Assembly (NCBI GenBank): GCA_017442735.1
Contig: JAFRZE010000035.1
Span: 50,871-114,870 of the forward strand
Direction: 5' to 3'
Length of the DNA: 64,000 nt
Source: Bacillota bacterium
Lineage (GTDB): Bacteria; Bacillota; Clostridia; Lachnospirales; Bianqueaceae
Shown here: positions 35,309-44,980 of the stretch, in pieces
Numbering within the stretch: the stretch's first letter is position 1
Layout: every line of letters starts with the position of its first letter
The notes under the pieces: model-generated
Database searches by the model: none
Told to the model about the DNA's origin: nothing
Seen by the model: only the letters and a program-made list of their open reading frames with translations
Made by a program: the position numbers and the translations under genes

Positions 35309-36103
35309 TTATTTCATGTGCACGTCTACCTGCGGGAACGGGATCTCCAGCCCGGCTTCGTCCAGGGCCTTCTTCCCTTCTTCCGTCAGATAGTAATAAA
35401 CGTTCCAGTAATCCGTGTTCTTCACGAAAACTCTCAGCCGGTACGTCACGGATGAATCTGCCATCACCTGCAGCAGCACCTGCGGCGCGGGATCTTCCAG
35501 CACCAGCTCACTTGCCTTCGCGACTTTCAGCAGGACCTCCCGTACCTCGTCGGACTTCGCCGAGTAGCTCACGGAATAATCCATGTCGATCCTGCGGCGT
35601 TCCTCGGCCGAGAAATTCGTGATGGACGAATTCGTCAGCTGCGAGTTCGGCAGCGAGATCTCCTTGCCGTCCGGCGTGACCAGGATCGTGTAGTACATCC
35701 CGATCATCCGCACTGTTCCGTCGATGTCACCCACCTTGATATACTGGCCCGCCTTGAACGGCTTCAAAATCAATATGACGACGCCTCCAATGAAGTTCGA
35801 CAGAACGCCCTGCACCGCCAGGGTGATGGCCGCGCCGACGAGCGAGACCAGGGTAACGAACAGGGAAAGCGGAACGCCCATGACGCCGGCCGCCGAAAGG
35901 ATCACGATCGCGAGCAGCAGCACGTGGATCAGATTCTTCAGGAAACCGGCCATCGTCGGTTCCATCTTCGCGAAGAGTTTGCTCTTCTTCAGCAGGTGTT
36001 TAATCCATTTGATGATCAGCAGGCCGACCACCAGGATCACGATCCCGCCCAATAGCTTCAGCCCCGCCTCTACCAGCGTCGGGCCGAGCGTTGTCCAGTC
36101 CAT
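35309..36103 (-). CDS. mscS: Small-conductance mechanosensitive channel
   Basis: 264 residues. Three transmembrane helices lie at about 14-32, 55-76 and 81-106. The pore-lining TM3 segment is LVGAAITLAVQGVLSNFIGG with the family Gly/Ala pattern. The cytoplasmic beta domain follows (GQYIKVGDIDGTVRMIGMYYTILVTPDG, then LPNSQLTNSSITNFS). It opens under membrane tension to release solutes on osmotic downshift. The start overlaps the transketolase stop by one base (TAATG), so it is translated by re-initiation after the transketolase, an unusual pairing. Confidence 0.94.
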   Translation of the reverse strand: MDWTTLGPTLVEAGLKLLGGIVILVVGLLIIKWIKHLLKKSKLFAKMEPTMAGFLKNLIHVLLLAIVILSAAGVMGVPLSLFVTLVSLVGAAITLAVQGVLSNFIGGVVILILKPFKAGQYIKVGDIDGTVRMIGMYYTILVTPDGKEISLPNSQLTNSSITNFSAEERRRIDMDYSVSYSAKSDEVREVLLKVAKASELVLEDPAPQVLLQVMADSSVTYRLRVFVKNTDYWNVYYYLTEEGKKALDEAGLEIPFPQVDVHMK

Positions 36104-37044
36104 TATTTCACCATTTCCTTACAGACTTTGACCAGATTCTCCGCTGACAATCCGTAGAGTTTCAGAAGGTCAGCCGCCGGTCCGGATTCACCGAAAGTAT
36201 CCATGACGCCCACACGGCGGACCGGCGTGGGCAGTTTTTCAGAAAGGACGCCGCAGACCGCTTCGCCCAAACCACCGATAATGGAATGCTCTTCCGCGGT
36301 CACGATCTTTCCGGTCTCTTTCGCGGCTTTGAGGACAATCTCCTCGTCCAGCGGTTTGATCGTCGCCATATTGATAACGCGGCAGGAGATCCCCTCTTCC
36401 GCCAACTGTTTGGAAGCGTCCATGGCTTCCTTGACCATCAGACCGGTCGCGATGATCGTGATATCGCTGCCGGGGCAGATTTCCTCGCCCTTGCCGATCT
36501 CGAATCTGTAGTTTTCTTCATCGTGGAATACCGGTACAGCCAGACGCCCGAAGCGCATGTAGACCGGGCCGACATACTCATACGCCACTGCCACAGCCGC
36601 TCTGGCCTCGACGTCGTCCGCCGGATTGATGACCACCATGCCCGGGATCGCGCGCATCAGGGCGAGATCTTCGTTGCACTGATGGCTGGCGCCGTCCTCA
36701 CCCACGGAGATGCCCGCGTGGGTCGCGCCGATCTTCACATTCAGGTGCGGATAGCCGATCGAGTTACGGACCTGCTCGAACGCACGGCCTGCCGCGAACA
36801 TCGCGAAGGTCGAAACGAAGGGGACCAGTCCGGTGGTGGAAAGGCCTGCCGCCACGGCGGTCATGTTGCTCTCGGCGATACCGCAGTCGAAGTGGCGGTC
36901 CGGGAAGGCTTTCTGGAAGGTACCGGTCTTGGTGGCGCCGGCCAGGTCAGCGTCCAGCACTACCAGATCCTCATGAAGCGCGCCGAGCTCTTTCAGCGCG
37001 TTGCCGTAGCTGTCGCGGGTCGCGATTTTCTTCACATCTGCCAT
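36103..37044 (-). CDS. Transketolase C-terminal subunit
   Basis: 313 residues covering the pyrimidine-binding and C-terminal domains of transketolase. Catalytic Glu58 is in FDCGIAESNMTAVAAGL, which activates the thiamine diphosphate of the partner chain. GATHAGISVGEDGASHQ and the C-terminal VTAEEHSIIGGLGEAV are family signatures. It works as a heteromer with the N-terminal subunit encoded 3 bp upstream, transferring two-carbon units in the non-oxidative pentose phosphate pathway. Split transketolases are common in clostridia. Confidence 0.95.
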   Translation of the reverse strand: MADVKKIATRDSYGNALKELGALHEDLVVLDADLAGATKTGTFQKAFPDRHFDCGIAESNMTAVAAGLSTTGLVPFVSTFAMFAAGRAFEQVRNSIGYPHLNVKIGATHAGISVGEDGASHQCNEDLALMRAIPGMVVINPADDVEARAAVAVAYEYVGPVYMRFGRLAVPVFHDEENYRFEIGKGEEICPGSDITIIATGLMVKEAMDASKQLAEEGISCRVINMATIKPLDEEIVLKAAKETGKIVTAEEHSIIGGLGEAVCGVLSEKLPTPVRRVGVMDTFGESGPAADLLKLYGLSAENLVKVCKEMVK

Positions 37045-37047
37045 GAC

Positions 37048-37890
37048 TTAGCCCTCCAGTTCCTTTAATGTTGCATTCAGTTCTGCGAGCGCCTGCTCGT
37101 ATTCGGCGTCATTCGGCGCCTTGCCGTGCCATCCGGCCTGGTTTTCCATGTAGGAAACGCCTTTGCCCTTGGTGGTCTTCATTACGACCGCGTAGGGTTT
37201 GCCTTTGGTGGCTTTCGCGTGTGAGAGCGCCGCTTCGATCTGACTAAGGTCCTGACCGTCGATCGTCTCGACTTCCAGGCCGAAGGCTTTCAGCTTCTCG
37301 TCGATGGGATACGGGCTCATGACCTTGCTGATCTCGCCGTCGATCTGCAGGTTGTTGTTGTCGATGAATACACAGAGATTGTCCAGTTTGTAGTGAGCAG
37401 CGAACATCATGGCTTCCCAGACTTCGCCTTCCTGGATCTCGCCATCGCCCAGAAGCGCGTAGACGCGGTTCGGCTTATTCTGGTACTTGAAACCTTTGGC
37501 CATGCCACAGGCCGTGGAAATGCCCTGGCCCAGAGATCCGGTCGACATATCCACGCCCGGGACGTCGTTCATGTTCGGATGTCCCTGCAGGTAGCTTCCC
37601 ACGTGGCGCAGCGTCTTCAGATCCTCTACCGGGAAAAATCCGCGGTTCGCGAGGGTCGAGTACAGCAGAGGGGCCGCATGGCCCTTGGAAAGAACGAAAC
37701 GATCCCTCTCCTCCCAGCGGGGATTCTTCGGATCGATCTTCATTTCCTTAAAATACAGATATGCCAGAAGCTCGGCGGAGGAAAGACTTCCGCCGGGATG
37801 ACCGCTCTTCGCGGCATGCGTTCCTTCGATGATCCCGATGCGGATCTTCGTCGCGATGATTTGTAATTCTTTCTTTTCTTCGTTTGTCAT
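37048..37890 (-). CDS. Transketolase N-terminal subunit
   Basis: 280 residues carrying the thiamine diphosphate/Mg2+-binding domain. Motifs are [12 protein letters not shown] (29-40), [10 protein letters not shown] (69-78) and the TPP motif [13 protein letters not shown]...NN (148-179). It ends at the natural domain boundary, and the pyrimidine domain is in the next gene. AGGAGG precedes the ATG. First gene of an operon with the C-terminal subunit and mscS; its promoter lies divergent to that of the cellobiose phosphorylase gene. Confidence 0.95.
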   Translation of the reverse strand: MTNEEKKELQIIATKIRIGIIEGTHAAKSGHPGGSLSSAELLAYLYFKEMKIDPKNPRWEERDRFVLSKGHAAPLLYSTLANRGFFPVEDLKTLRHVGSYLQGHPNMNDVPGVDMSTGSLGQGISTACGMAKGFKYQNKPNRVYALLGDGEIQEGEVWEAMMFAAHYKLDNLCVFIDNNNLQIDGEISKVMSPYPIDEKLKAFGLEVETIDGQDLSQIEAALSHAKATKGKPYAVVMKTTKGKGVSYMENQAGWHGKAPNDAEYEQALAELNATLKELEG

Positions 37891-37924
37891 GAGTGCCTCC
37901 TGTATATGGGCAGATTCATCTGTT

Positions 37925-37954
37925 ATTATACACTGTTTTGCCCGGATTTCGCAA
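37925..37954 (-). promoter_or_regulatory. Promoter of the transketolase operon
   Basis: Minus-strand TTGCGA (plus 37949-37954), 18-bp spacer, TATAAT (plus 37925-37930), about 35 bp before the ATG. Confidence 0.75.
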
Positions 37955-37976
37955 CCTAAAACGGCAGAAATCGCCC

Positions 37977-38005
37977 TTTACTTTTTCACGCGCGCTTCGT
38001 ATAAT
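37977..38005 (+). promoter_or_regulatory. Promoter of the cellobiose phosphorylase gene
   Basis: TTTACT (37977-37982), 17-bp spacer, TATAAT (38000-38005), about 57 bp before the ATG at 38063. No clear operator was recognised. Confidence 0.8.
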
Positions 38006-38062
38006 GGGAGTATCTATGTATGTGTTCCCGCACGGGAAAATTCGACGAAAAGAGGTAGATCT

Positions 38063-40504
38063 ATGAAGTTTGGTTTTTTTGATGACGCCCGCAAAGAATA
38101 CGTCATCTCGACTCCGAAAACGCCCCTGCCCTGGATCAACTATCTGGGATCTCAGGATTTCTTCGGACTGATCAGCAATACCGCCGGCGGCTACTGCTTC
38201 TACAAAGACGCGAAGCTCCTGCGCCTGACCCGTTACCGCTACAACAACTGCCCCATGGATCTGGGCGGCCGCTACTATTACATCAAGGACGGCGATACCG
38301 TCTGGAATCCCGGCTGGATGCCCGTGAAGACCGAGCTCGACTCCTATGAGTGCCGTCACGGCCTCGGCTATTCCGTCATCACTTCCGCGAAAAACGGCCT
38401 GCAGGCTGAGCTCACCGCCTTCGTGCCGGTTTCCGACACCTGCGAGATCCACCGCCTGAAACTTACCAATCAATCCGACGCCGCTAAAGCCGTCGATCTG
38501 TTCAGCTTCATCGAGTTCTGTCTCTGGAACGCGCAGGACGATATGTCCAACTTCCAGCGCAACTTCTCTACCGGTGAAGTCGAAGTGATCGGCAGCACGA
38601 TCTACCACAAGACCGAATACCGCGAAAGACGCAACCACTACGCGGTCTACTCCGTGAACAAGCCCATTGAGGGATTCGACACGATCCGCGACAGCTTCCT
38701 GGGCTTCTACAACAGCTTCGACGATCCGGATGTCGTCCGCGAAGGCAAGAGCAAAAACTCCATCGCCCATGGCTGGCAGCCCATCGGCTCCCATCATCTG
38801 AAAGCTTCCCTCGCTCCCGGCGAGAGCGAAGAATTCATCTTCGTCCTGGGCTACTGCGAGAATCCGCGCGACCAGAAATTCGAAGCGCCGAATGTCATTA
38901 ACAAGACGCCCGCCAACGTGCTGCTCGCCAAATATCAGACCTCCGAGCAGGCTCAGGCCGCGCTTGACGAGCTGCACGCTTACTGGGACAAACTGCTTTC
39001 CACCTACAATGTCAACAGCAGCGACGAGAAACTGAACCGCCTGGTCAACATCTGGAACCAGTACCAGTGCATGGTCACCTTCAACATGAGCCGTTCCGCC
39101 AGCTTCTATGAGTCAGGACTCGGCCGCGGCATGGGCTTTAGAGACAGCTGCCAGGATCTTCTGGGCTTCGTCCATCTGATCCCGGAAAGAGCCCGCGAGA
39201 GGATCATCGATATCGCGAATACGCAGTTTGAAGACGGTTCCACCTATCATCAGTACCAGCCCCTTACCAAGAAGGGCAACGCCGATATCGGCGGCGGCTT
39301 CAACGACGACCCGCTGTGGCTGATCGCCGGCACCTACGCCTATATCTGCGAGACCGGAGACTTCTCGATCCTGGACGAGCCCTGCGCTTTCGACAGCGAT
39401 TTCTCCAAGGCTGTTCCGCTGATGGATCACCTGCGCCGCAGCTTCAACTATACCGCCACGCATCTCGGCCCCCACGGCCTGCCGCTGATCGGCCGCGCCG
39501 ACTGGAACGACTGTCTGAACCTCAACTGCTTCTCCGAGGAGCCGGGCGAGAGCTTCCAGACCTTCGGACCTTCCGAGGGACCGGTCGCTGAATCCGTGTT
39601 CATCGCCGGCATGTTCGTCAAATACGGCAAACAGTACGCGGATCTGTGCCAGGCACAGGGCCTCGCGGAGGAAGCCGCGGACGTTCTGGCCAAAGTCGAT
39701 CAGATGATCAAGGTCGTCGAGGATGCCGGCTGGGACGGCGAATGGTTCGTCCGTGCCTATGACGCTTTCTCGAACCCGATCGGTTCCAAAGTCTGCGAAG
39801 AAGGCCAGATCTACATCGAGCCCCAGGGCATGTGTGTCATGGCCGGCATCGGCGTAGAGGACGGCAAAGCCGCCACCGCGCTGAAGAGCGTGGAAGAGCG
39901 CCTGGATTCCAAGTTCGGTATCGTCCTGCTGCAGCCCGCCTACACCAAATATCACGTGGAGATCGGTGAGATCACTTCCTATCCGCCCGGATACAAAGAG
40001 AACGCCGGTATCTTCTGCCACAACAATCCGTGGATCGTCTGCGCTGAGACAGAACTTGGCCACGGCGACCGCGCCTTCGAAGTCTTCCGCAAGACCTGCC
40101 CGGTCTATCTGGAAGAGATCAGCGAAGTCCACCGCACCGAGCCTTACGTTTACTGCCAGATGGTCGCCGGCAAAGACGCCCCGACCTTCGGCGAAGGCAA
40201 GAACAGTTGGCTGACCGGTACCGCTGCCTGGACCTTCACGGCGATCTCCCAGTACATCCTGGGTATCCAGCCGACCCTCAAGGGCCTCAGCGTCAATCCG
40301 TGTATCCCGGCCGGCTGGCAGGGTTACACCCTTGACCGTGTCTACCGCGGCGTGACCTATCACATCACCGTTGACAACGCTGCCGGCGCCCAGAAAGGCG
40401 TCGCCTGCCTGACGGTAGACGGTGAGAAGGTCCCCGGCTGTGTGATCCCCGCTGAGATCGTTGCCGGAAAGGAAGAAGTCGCTGTCGTCGTGACGATGGG
40501 ATAA
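38063..40504 (+). CDS. Cellobiose phosphorylase (GH94)
   Basis: 813 residues, the standard length for GH94 cellobiose phosphorylases. It splits cellobiose with phosphate to glucose 1-phosphate plus glucose in the cytosol, saving ATP. The start [15 protein letters not shown] is typical. The N-terminal beta-sandwich is at about 10-300, then a linker helix and an (alpha/alpha)6 barrel. The catalytic acid is in [10 protein letters not shown] (478-487). [17 protein letters not shown] and [27 protein letters not shown] also match. AAAGAGGT precedes the ATG, so the long in-frame extension upstream to 37829 is not used. No cellobiose transporter is adjacent. Confidence 0.95.
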   Translation: MKFGFFDDARKEYVISTPKTPLPWINYLGSQDFFGLISNTAGGYCFYKDAKLLRLTRYRYNNCPMDLGGRYYYIKDGDTVWNPGWMPVKTELDSYECRHGLGYSVITSAKNGLQAELTAFVPVSDTCEIHRLKLTNQSDAAKAVDLFSFIEFCLWNAQDDMSNFQRNFSTGEVEVIGSTIYHKTEYRERRNHYAVYSVNKPIEGFDTIRDSFLGFYNSFDDPDVVREGKSKNSIAHGWQPIGSHHLKASLAPGESEEFIFVLGYCENPRDQKFEAPNVINKTPANVLLAKYQTSEQAQAALDELHAYWDKLLSTYNVNSSDEKLNRLVNIWNQYQCMVTFNMSRSASFYESGLGRGMGFRDSCQDLLGFVHLIPERARERIIDIANTQFEDGSTYHQYQPLTKKGNADIGGGFNDDPLWLIAGTYAYICETGDFSILDEPCAFDSDFSKAVPLMDHLRRSFNYTATHLGPHGLPLIGRADWNDCLNLNCFSEEPGESFQTFGPSEGPVAESVFIAGMFVKYGKQYADLCQAQGLAEEAADVLAKVDQMIKVVEDAGWDGEWFVRAYDAFSNPIGSKVCEEGQIYIEPQGMCVMAGIGVEDGKAATALKSVEERLDSKFGIVLLQPAYTKYHVEIGEITSYPPGYKENAGIFCHNNPWIVCAETELGHGDRAFEVFRKTCPVYLEEISEVHRTEPYVYCQMVAGKDAPTFGEGKNSWLTGTAAWTFTAISQYILGIQPTLKGLSVNPCIPAGWQGYTLDRVYRGVTYHITVDNAAGAQKGVACLTVDGEKVPGCVIPAEIVAGKEEVAVVVTMG

Positions 40505-40555
40505 GCTGGCAGCGCCTGCCGGCCCCAAAAACAGGCTCTGCTTTGTAATTATTAA

Positions 40556-40600
40556 AAATCGGGATCCACAAAGCAATTTCTGCTTTGCAGATCCCGATTT
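40556..40600. terminator. Long hairpin between convergent genes, probable bidirectional terminator
   Basis: AAATCGGGATC (40556-40566) pairs perfectly with GATCCCGATTT (40590-40600). Inside, CAAAGCA pairs with TGCTTTG. A-rich sequence before and T-rich sequence after the stem suit termination in both directions between the phosphorylase and the convergent lipoprotein. Confidence 0.8.
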
Positions 40601-40607
40601 CTATTAT

Positions 40608-40652
40608 TTATAAAGCAAATCGTCCATTTGATGCGTATAATTGCTTTATAAA
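40608..40652. repeat. 12-bp perfect inverted repeat with TTATAAAGCA motif
   Basis: TTTATAAAGCAA (40608-40619) is the exact reverse complement of TTGCTTTATAAA (40641-40652). A third copy of TTTATAAAGCA follows at about 40668-40678, next to the lipoprotein stop codon, and related TGCTTTG/CAAAGCA words occur in the hairpin just to the left. Confidence 0.8.
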
Positions 40653-40682
40653 TGCTGAAAATGAGATTTTATAAAGCACGCT

Positions 40683-42047
40683 TCAGCCTTCGTACAGCTC
40701 TCCGTCTACATACAGGCTGTAGCCGTTCAGATCCAGACTGCCGAGGAGCTCGAGGCTGTCGATATAGCTGTCCGCGGTCAGGATCCAGGATGCGCCATCT
40801 TCGATGATGACATCGGTCTCGCCGTCAGAAATGATCGAGCCGGTGAAGACCGTTCCCTCCGCCAGGGTCAGCTCCAGGCTGGAGATCTCGTCCACGGTGA
40901 TGACGCCTTCCATGATCTGGTTCTTCGCGGTAAAGAAAGCGTGACCGCCATTCGAACCGTCCCGGCCCCAGCCGGCCGCTTCCACCGTCAGGAAATCATC
41001 CGTGGCGTAGGTGAAGTCCACGTCTTCGATATAGATCGTGCACTGGGTATTGCTCACCCAGAACATCCCGCCGTTCAGCGAGGTCATCGATCCGCCGGTC
41101 ATGGTGAAATAGGACATGCCTTCCTTCGCGTCGCCGGACATGGACTGATAGATCTTGACCGCCTGGTAGGCGTCGGATTTGTTGCTGTTTTTCTGGGTGT
41201 GGTTGGCTATGACGATACAGTCATTCAGCGTGACGCTGTTCTTTCCTTCCACGACGATCCCTTCGGATACGTTGCCGACCAGGGTCGCGTTCGAAACGGT
41301 GATATCGGCCGTTGAATAGATCGCGGGTGAGCCTTTGCCGTTGGTCTCATAGTATCCGCCGTCCACGATGACGGTTCCGCCGCCCCGGTCGGAACGGATC
41401 GCCGCGGAGGATCCGCCCTGGGTCACGATATACAGGTTGCTGGCGATCATCGTCCCGCCGCCGGTGGTCATCAGTCCGCCGGAGTTATTGGATTCGGTCA
41501 GGATCGTTGAGTCGGAGATCGTGACAGTCGTGCCGTCTCCGTAACTGAATACGCCGTTTGCGTGGCCGCCGTCTGTCGTGATATAAGCGTCCGTGATGGT
41601 CAGTTCCGCTCCGTCTGTCGCGAAGACCGCGGCGTTTTCACCGTAGAAATCTGCATTTTCTCCGTCTGCATTGCCGGTCTTTTCTACCTGAATGCCTTCA
41701 TAGGAGACGGTCTCGCCGTCGGCCTCGATGGCGTGCGCGCCGTCCTCGGAGGTCTCATATACCTCCCGTTCGGTTCCGGTGTGGGCACCGATTGAAGTAC
41801 TGCTGGCGGAGGCGGCAGAAGATCTTTCTTCCGAACTCTCCGATTTCTCTTCCGATGATTCATCCTCTGCTTCCGAACTTTCCGCTTTCGAACTTTCCGC
41901 TTTCGAGCTTTCTGTTTCTTTGCTGCTTTCCGCCTGAGAGATCTCCTCGATCACAGTCTCGGAGGTTTCCTTCTTTTCTTCCTGAGCGCTGCACCCGGCA
42001 CATAACACCAGCAGCGCCGCCATGATAATTGCCATTACTTTTTTCAT
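40683..42047 (-). CDS. Predicted surface lipoprotein with Ser/Glu linker and beta-helix-like domain
   Basis: 454 residues from ATG 42047. The signal peptide MKKVMAIIMAALLVLCAGC ends in lipidation Cys19. Residues about 25-90 are an ESSKAESSEAE-type linker. The rest is a repeated pattern of short strands and turns rich in Gly, Asp, Thr and Ser (ADGAELTITDAYITTDGG, TTVTISDSTILTES, ITVSNATLVG), which suggests a right-handed parallel beta-helix, like polymorphic outer-surface or pectate-lyase-like proteins. No catalytic residues can be named. The ribosome-binding site lies inside a long hairpin (42054-42101), so its expression may be controlled at translation. Confidence 0.78.
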   Translation of the reverse strand: MKKVMAIIMAALLVLCAGCSAQEEKKETSETVIEEISQAESSKETESSKAESSKAESSEAEDESSEEKSESSEERSSAASASSTSIGAHTGTEREVYETSEDGAHAIEADGETVSYEGIQVEKTGNADGENADFYGENAAVFATDGAELTITDAYITTDGGHANGVFSYGDGTTVTISDSTILTESNNSGGLMTTGGGTMIASNLYIVTQGGSSAAIRSDRGGGTVIVDGGYYETNGKGSPAIYSTADITVSNATLVGNVSEGIVVEGKNSVTLNDCIVIANHTQKNSNKSDAYQAVKIYQSMSGDAKEGMSYFTMTGGSMTSLNGGMFWVSNTQCTIYIEDVDFTYATDDFLTVEAAGWGRDGSNGGHAFFTAKNQIMEGVITVDEISSLELTLAEGTVFTGSIISDGETDVIIEDGASWILTADSYIDSLELLGSLDLNGYSLYVDGELYEG

Positions 42048-42053
42048 ATATAA

Positions 42054-42101
42054 AAGACTCCTTTCGTCTTGTTGATGAGACAAGTATACGAAAGGAGTCT
42101 T
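42054..42101 (-). promoter_or_regulatory. Leader hairpin that contains the lipoprotein ribosome-binding site
   Basis: Plus-strand AAGACTCCTTTCGT (42054-42067) is perfectly complementary to ACGAAAGGAGTCTT (42088-42101). A further 5-bp stem CTTGT/ACAAG closes on a 7-nt loop, with a 3-nt bulge. In the minus-strand transcript the 3' arm carries AAAGGAG, the ribosome-binding site, about 10 nt before the ATG. TTTTATAT follows the stem, so it may also end transcription from the upstream transporter gene. Confidence 0.8.
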
Positions 42102-42130
42102 AAATCAACTTAAAAGGATCCGAACATTTT

Positions 42131-43636
42131 TTAATATCCGATCGCCAGCCCCAGAAGCAGCAGCGCGCTGGTGAGCGCCAGGTTCGCAAGCTGGAATTTC
42201 CAGGAGTACTTCACCCACTTGCCGTAGCTGATGCCGGCGAGTCCCAGCGAAATCAGCAGGACGGGGTTCGTGACATAGAATACGTTCGAGAAGCCGTCGC
42301 CGAACGCGTATGCCATGACGGTAAGCTGAGAGGAGATACCGAATACCTGCGCCATCGGGGCGATCAGTGGGATCAGCAGAAACGCCTTCGCGGAGCCCGA
42401 TGCGATGAAAAAGTTGAAAAGCAGCGCAATCAGATAGATAAACAGGATGATCAGGCCGCGCGGCATCGTGTCCATAAGGCCGATCGCCGTGTGCAGGATC
42501 GTGTCCAGAATGCGGGCCTCTTCCATACAGTATTTGATCGAGCTGGCCATCAGGATCATCAGGACGGCGGGCAGGATCGCGGTGACGCCCTGCACAAAGT
42601 CTTTGCCGAGCTGTTTGGCTGACATGCCGGAGGCGAGCGTGGAAGTGATGCCGGCCGCCAGGAACATGACGGCCACGATGATCATCGTGTAGTCCTGAAG
42701 AGCGTGGATAAAAGTGCTGGTCAGGATCAGTACGATGCCGGCCGCAAGGATCAGGACAAAGGCACGGACCGCTTTTTCCAGCTTCGGATCTTTGGTAAAG
42801 TCAGAGACTGTGCGGCTTGTGCCGGGTTTAGGTTCGCTATCGCCACGTCCGGTTGATCCCGCCTGTACCAGCCCGCCAGCTTTTTCAAACGCTTTCGCGT
42901 GCCAGAGGGTATAAGCCAGCAGCAATCCATAGATCAGCACGAACCCGACCACGCGGTAACCCATGCCGCTGAACATGGGCAGGCCCGCCAGACTCTGCGC
43001 CACGCCCACCGTAAAGGGATTGCAGATACCGGCCGCGAAACCGCAGCCCACGGCCAGAAGGCTCATAAACAGACCGGTCAGCACGTCCCACCCCATGGAC
43101 ACCGCCAACGCGACCACGATGGGTACCAGCGGCACGCATTCCTCATAGGACCCGACGAGGGAACCCATGAGCATAAAGAACAGGATGATCACATCCATCA
43201 GCCGATAGCGCTTATCCCGATAGGTGTGTACCAGCTTGTTCAGCAGATAGCGCATGATCCCGCCCTTCTCCAGGGCATTGAAGATCCCGCCGATCACCAG
43301 CAGGAAAATGATGACCGCGATGATCGTCGCGCCGCCGGACGCTCCCAGCACCAGGAAAGGCGAAAGCAGCCATTTCCAGAAGCTCAGACCCCCTTCACAC
43401 AGGACATACTCGCCGGTCGCGTCGATCAGACTGTGACCGCTTTCGTCCGTGATCCGCGGGTACTGCCCCGCTGGAATGATCAGTGTGAGCACATATGTCA
43501 CGATCATCAGGACGAGCAGGATCACCAGCGCGCTGATGAAGGACTTCGCGCTGATGGAAAGGCCGGGATTCTCGCCCTCAGGTGCCTTCTCAGCGGAAAG
43601 ATTCTTCTCTTCAGCCTGTGACTCTTCTTTTTTCAT
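42131..43636 (-). CDS. YfcC family membrane transporter
   Basis: 501 residues from ATG 43636 (AAAGGAG 7 nt upstream). A charged N-terminal tail of about 35 residues is followed by about 11-12 transmembrane helices. Family features are a long LIIPAGQYPRITDESG loop after TM1, the GSLVGSYEECVPLVPIVVALAVSMGWD segment and the GFAAGICNPFTVGVAQSLAGLPMFSGMGYR segment with conserved NP. YfcC/DcuC-related carriers move dicarboxylates or amino acids such as arginine/ornithine; the substrate here is unknown. It is 44 bp downstream of the methyltransferase gene. Confidence 0.88.
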   Translation of the reverse strand: MKKEESQAEEKNLSAEKAPEGENPGLSISAKSFISALVILLVLMIVTYVLTLIIPAGQYPRITDESGHSLIDATGEYVLCEGGLSFWKWLLSPFLVLGASGGATIIAVIIFLLVIGGIFNALEKGGIMRYLLNKLVHTYRDKRYRLMDVIILFFMLMGSLVGSYEECVPLVPIVVALAVSMGWDVLTGLFMSLLAVGCGFAAGICNPFTVGVAQSLAGLPMFSGMGYRVVGFVLIYGLLLAYTLWHAKAFEKAGGLVQAGSTGRGDSEPKPGTSRTVSDFTKDPKLEKAVRAFVLILAAGIVLILTSTFIHALQDYTMIIVAVMFLAAGITSTLASGMSAKQLGKDFVQGVTAILPAVLMILMASSIKYCMEEARILDTILHTAIGLMDTMPRGLIILFIYLIALLFNFFIASGSAKAFLLIPLIAPMAQVFGISSQLTVMAYAFGDGFSNVFYVTNPVLLISLGLAGISYGKWVKYSWKFQLANLALTSALLLLGLAIGY

Positions 43637-43680
43637 GCCATTCTCCTTTCGAGGTGTACTCATCAACGGGACGCGAAGTC

Positions 43681-44940
43681 TTATACGATCTGGAAGATAT
43701 AGAACTTCAGGTAGTTTGTTTCCGGGACGTTCCAGAGGATGGGATGATCCGGCGCCTGCTGGCGTTCCTCGATCTGCCTCATCTGCACGCCGGCATCCGC
43801 CGCGGCGGACCAGAGCATCTTGCGGAAGAGGTCATTGCTCATAAAGTGCGAACAGGAACAGGTCGCCAGGTACCCGCCACGCGGCAGGATCTTCATGGCC
43901 CGGTAGTTGATCTCCTTGTAGCCGCGCTCCGCACTTTGCACAGTCTTTCGCGATTTCGTAAAGGCCGGCGGATCGAGAATGATCATGTCGTACTGACGCT
44001 TCGCTGTCTTCTCGAGCTCCGGCAGCAAGTCAAAAACGTTGGCTACTTCAAAACTCATTCTGTCTTCGAGCCCGTTCAGCTTCGCGTTGGCTTTCGCCAC
44101 TTCGATCGACGGCGCTGAGATATCTACGGCGTGCACATGCGCCGCTCCGCCCAGCGCGCAGTTCAGCGCGAAAGAACCGGTATCCGTGAAGCAATCCAGC
44201 ACACGCTTGCCTCGCGCGATCTTCGCCGCTGCCTGCCGGTTGTATTTCTGATCCAGGAAAAAACCTGTCTTCTGGCCTGTGCGGTAATCGACGAAATACT
44301 TCACACCGTTCTCGATGATCTGTGTGCGCTCCGGCAGCGCGTCGGTGCAAAGTCCGTCGACCGGATAAAAGCCGGTATTCTCCTCCATCCCTTCCAGGGC
44401 ACGGATCGAAACGTCATTGCGCTCATAGATCCCACTGATCTTCTGACCGTCTTCCTGCAGGATCTTTACCAGAAGCGGGAAGATCACCGGTTTCAGCTTC
44501 TCGATCCCCAGTGAAAGAGTCTGCGTCACCAGGATATCGCCGAACCGATCCACCGTCAGACCCGGAAACTGATCCGCCTCACCGAAAATGATACGACAGC
44601 ATAAAAGATCCTCTTCCCGAAGCACACTCTTACGAAACTCCCATGCGTATCTCAGCCGCCGCTCAAAAAACGCCGCGTTAAACGTATCATTCGCGTTCCG
44701 CGAGATCAGCCGTACACGGATCTTCGAATGACTGTTATAAAACCCGGTACCGAGATACGATCCCTTGGAACTGAACGCGTCCACCAGCGCTCCATCTTCG
44801 GGGAGCTTCACCTCGTCCGCTTGGCCATCCTCGCCGGGCAGCGTCACTTCCTGATCATAGATCCACGGATGCCCGTACAGAACACTCCGCTCGCCCTTCG
44901 GCGAAACAAAAACCTTAGGATAAACCCTCTCCTGCTTCAT
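43681..44940 (-). CDS. Class I SAM-dependent rRNA methyltransferase (RlmI-like)
   Basis: 419 residues. The N-terminal PUA-like domain (about 5-80, with GHPWIYDQEV) is followed by an EEHEA-type middle region and a Rossmann methyltransferase. Motif I is KRVLDCFTDTGSFAL, the catalytic-side motif IILDPPAFTKS, and YLATCSCSHFM is typical of the family with its cysteines. Related proteins form 5-methylcytosine in 23S rRNA (E. coli RlmI at C1962). Exact target position unknown. Upstream of its start lies repeat copy D, which separates it from DUF1846. Confidence 0.92.
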   Translation of the reverse strand: MKQERVYPKVFVSPKGERSVLYGHPWIYDQEVTLPGEDGQADEVKLPEDGALVDAFSSKGSYLGTGFYNSHSKIRVRLISRNANDTFNAAFFERRLRYAWEFRKSVLREEDLLCCRIIFGEADQFPGLTVDRFGDILVTQTLSLGIEKLKPVIFPLLVKILQEDGQKISGIYERNDVSIRALEGMEENTGFYPVDGLCTDALPERTQIIENGVKYFVDYRTGQKTGFFLDQKYNRQAAAKIARGKRVLDCFTDTGSFALNCALGGAAHVHAVDISAPSIEVAKANAKLNGLEDRMSFEVANVFDLLPELEKTAKRQYDMIILDPPAFTKSRKTVQSAERGYKEINYRAMKILPRGGYLATCSCSHFMSNDLFRKMLWSAAADAGVQMRQIEERQQAPDHPILWNVPETNYLKFYIFQIV

Positions 44941-44980
44941 CTTCTTTCCTTTTCTTTGTCTTTTTTCTCTCTATCCTTCA

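Noticed and set aside
39113..40576. 487-codon frame opposite cellobiose phosphorylase
   Set aside because: Antisense shadow of a complete GH94 enzyme.
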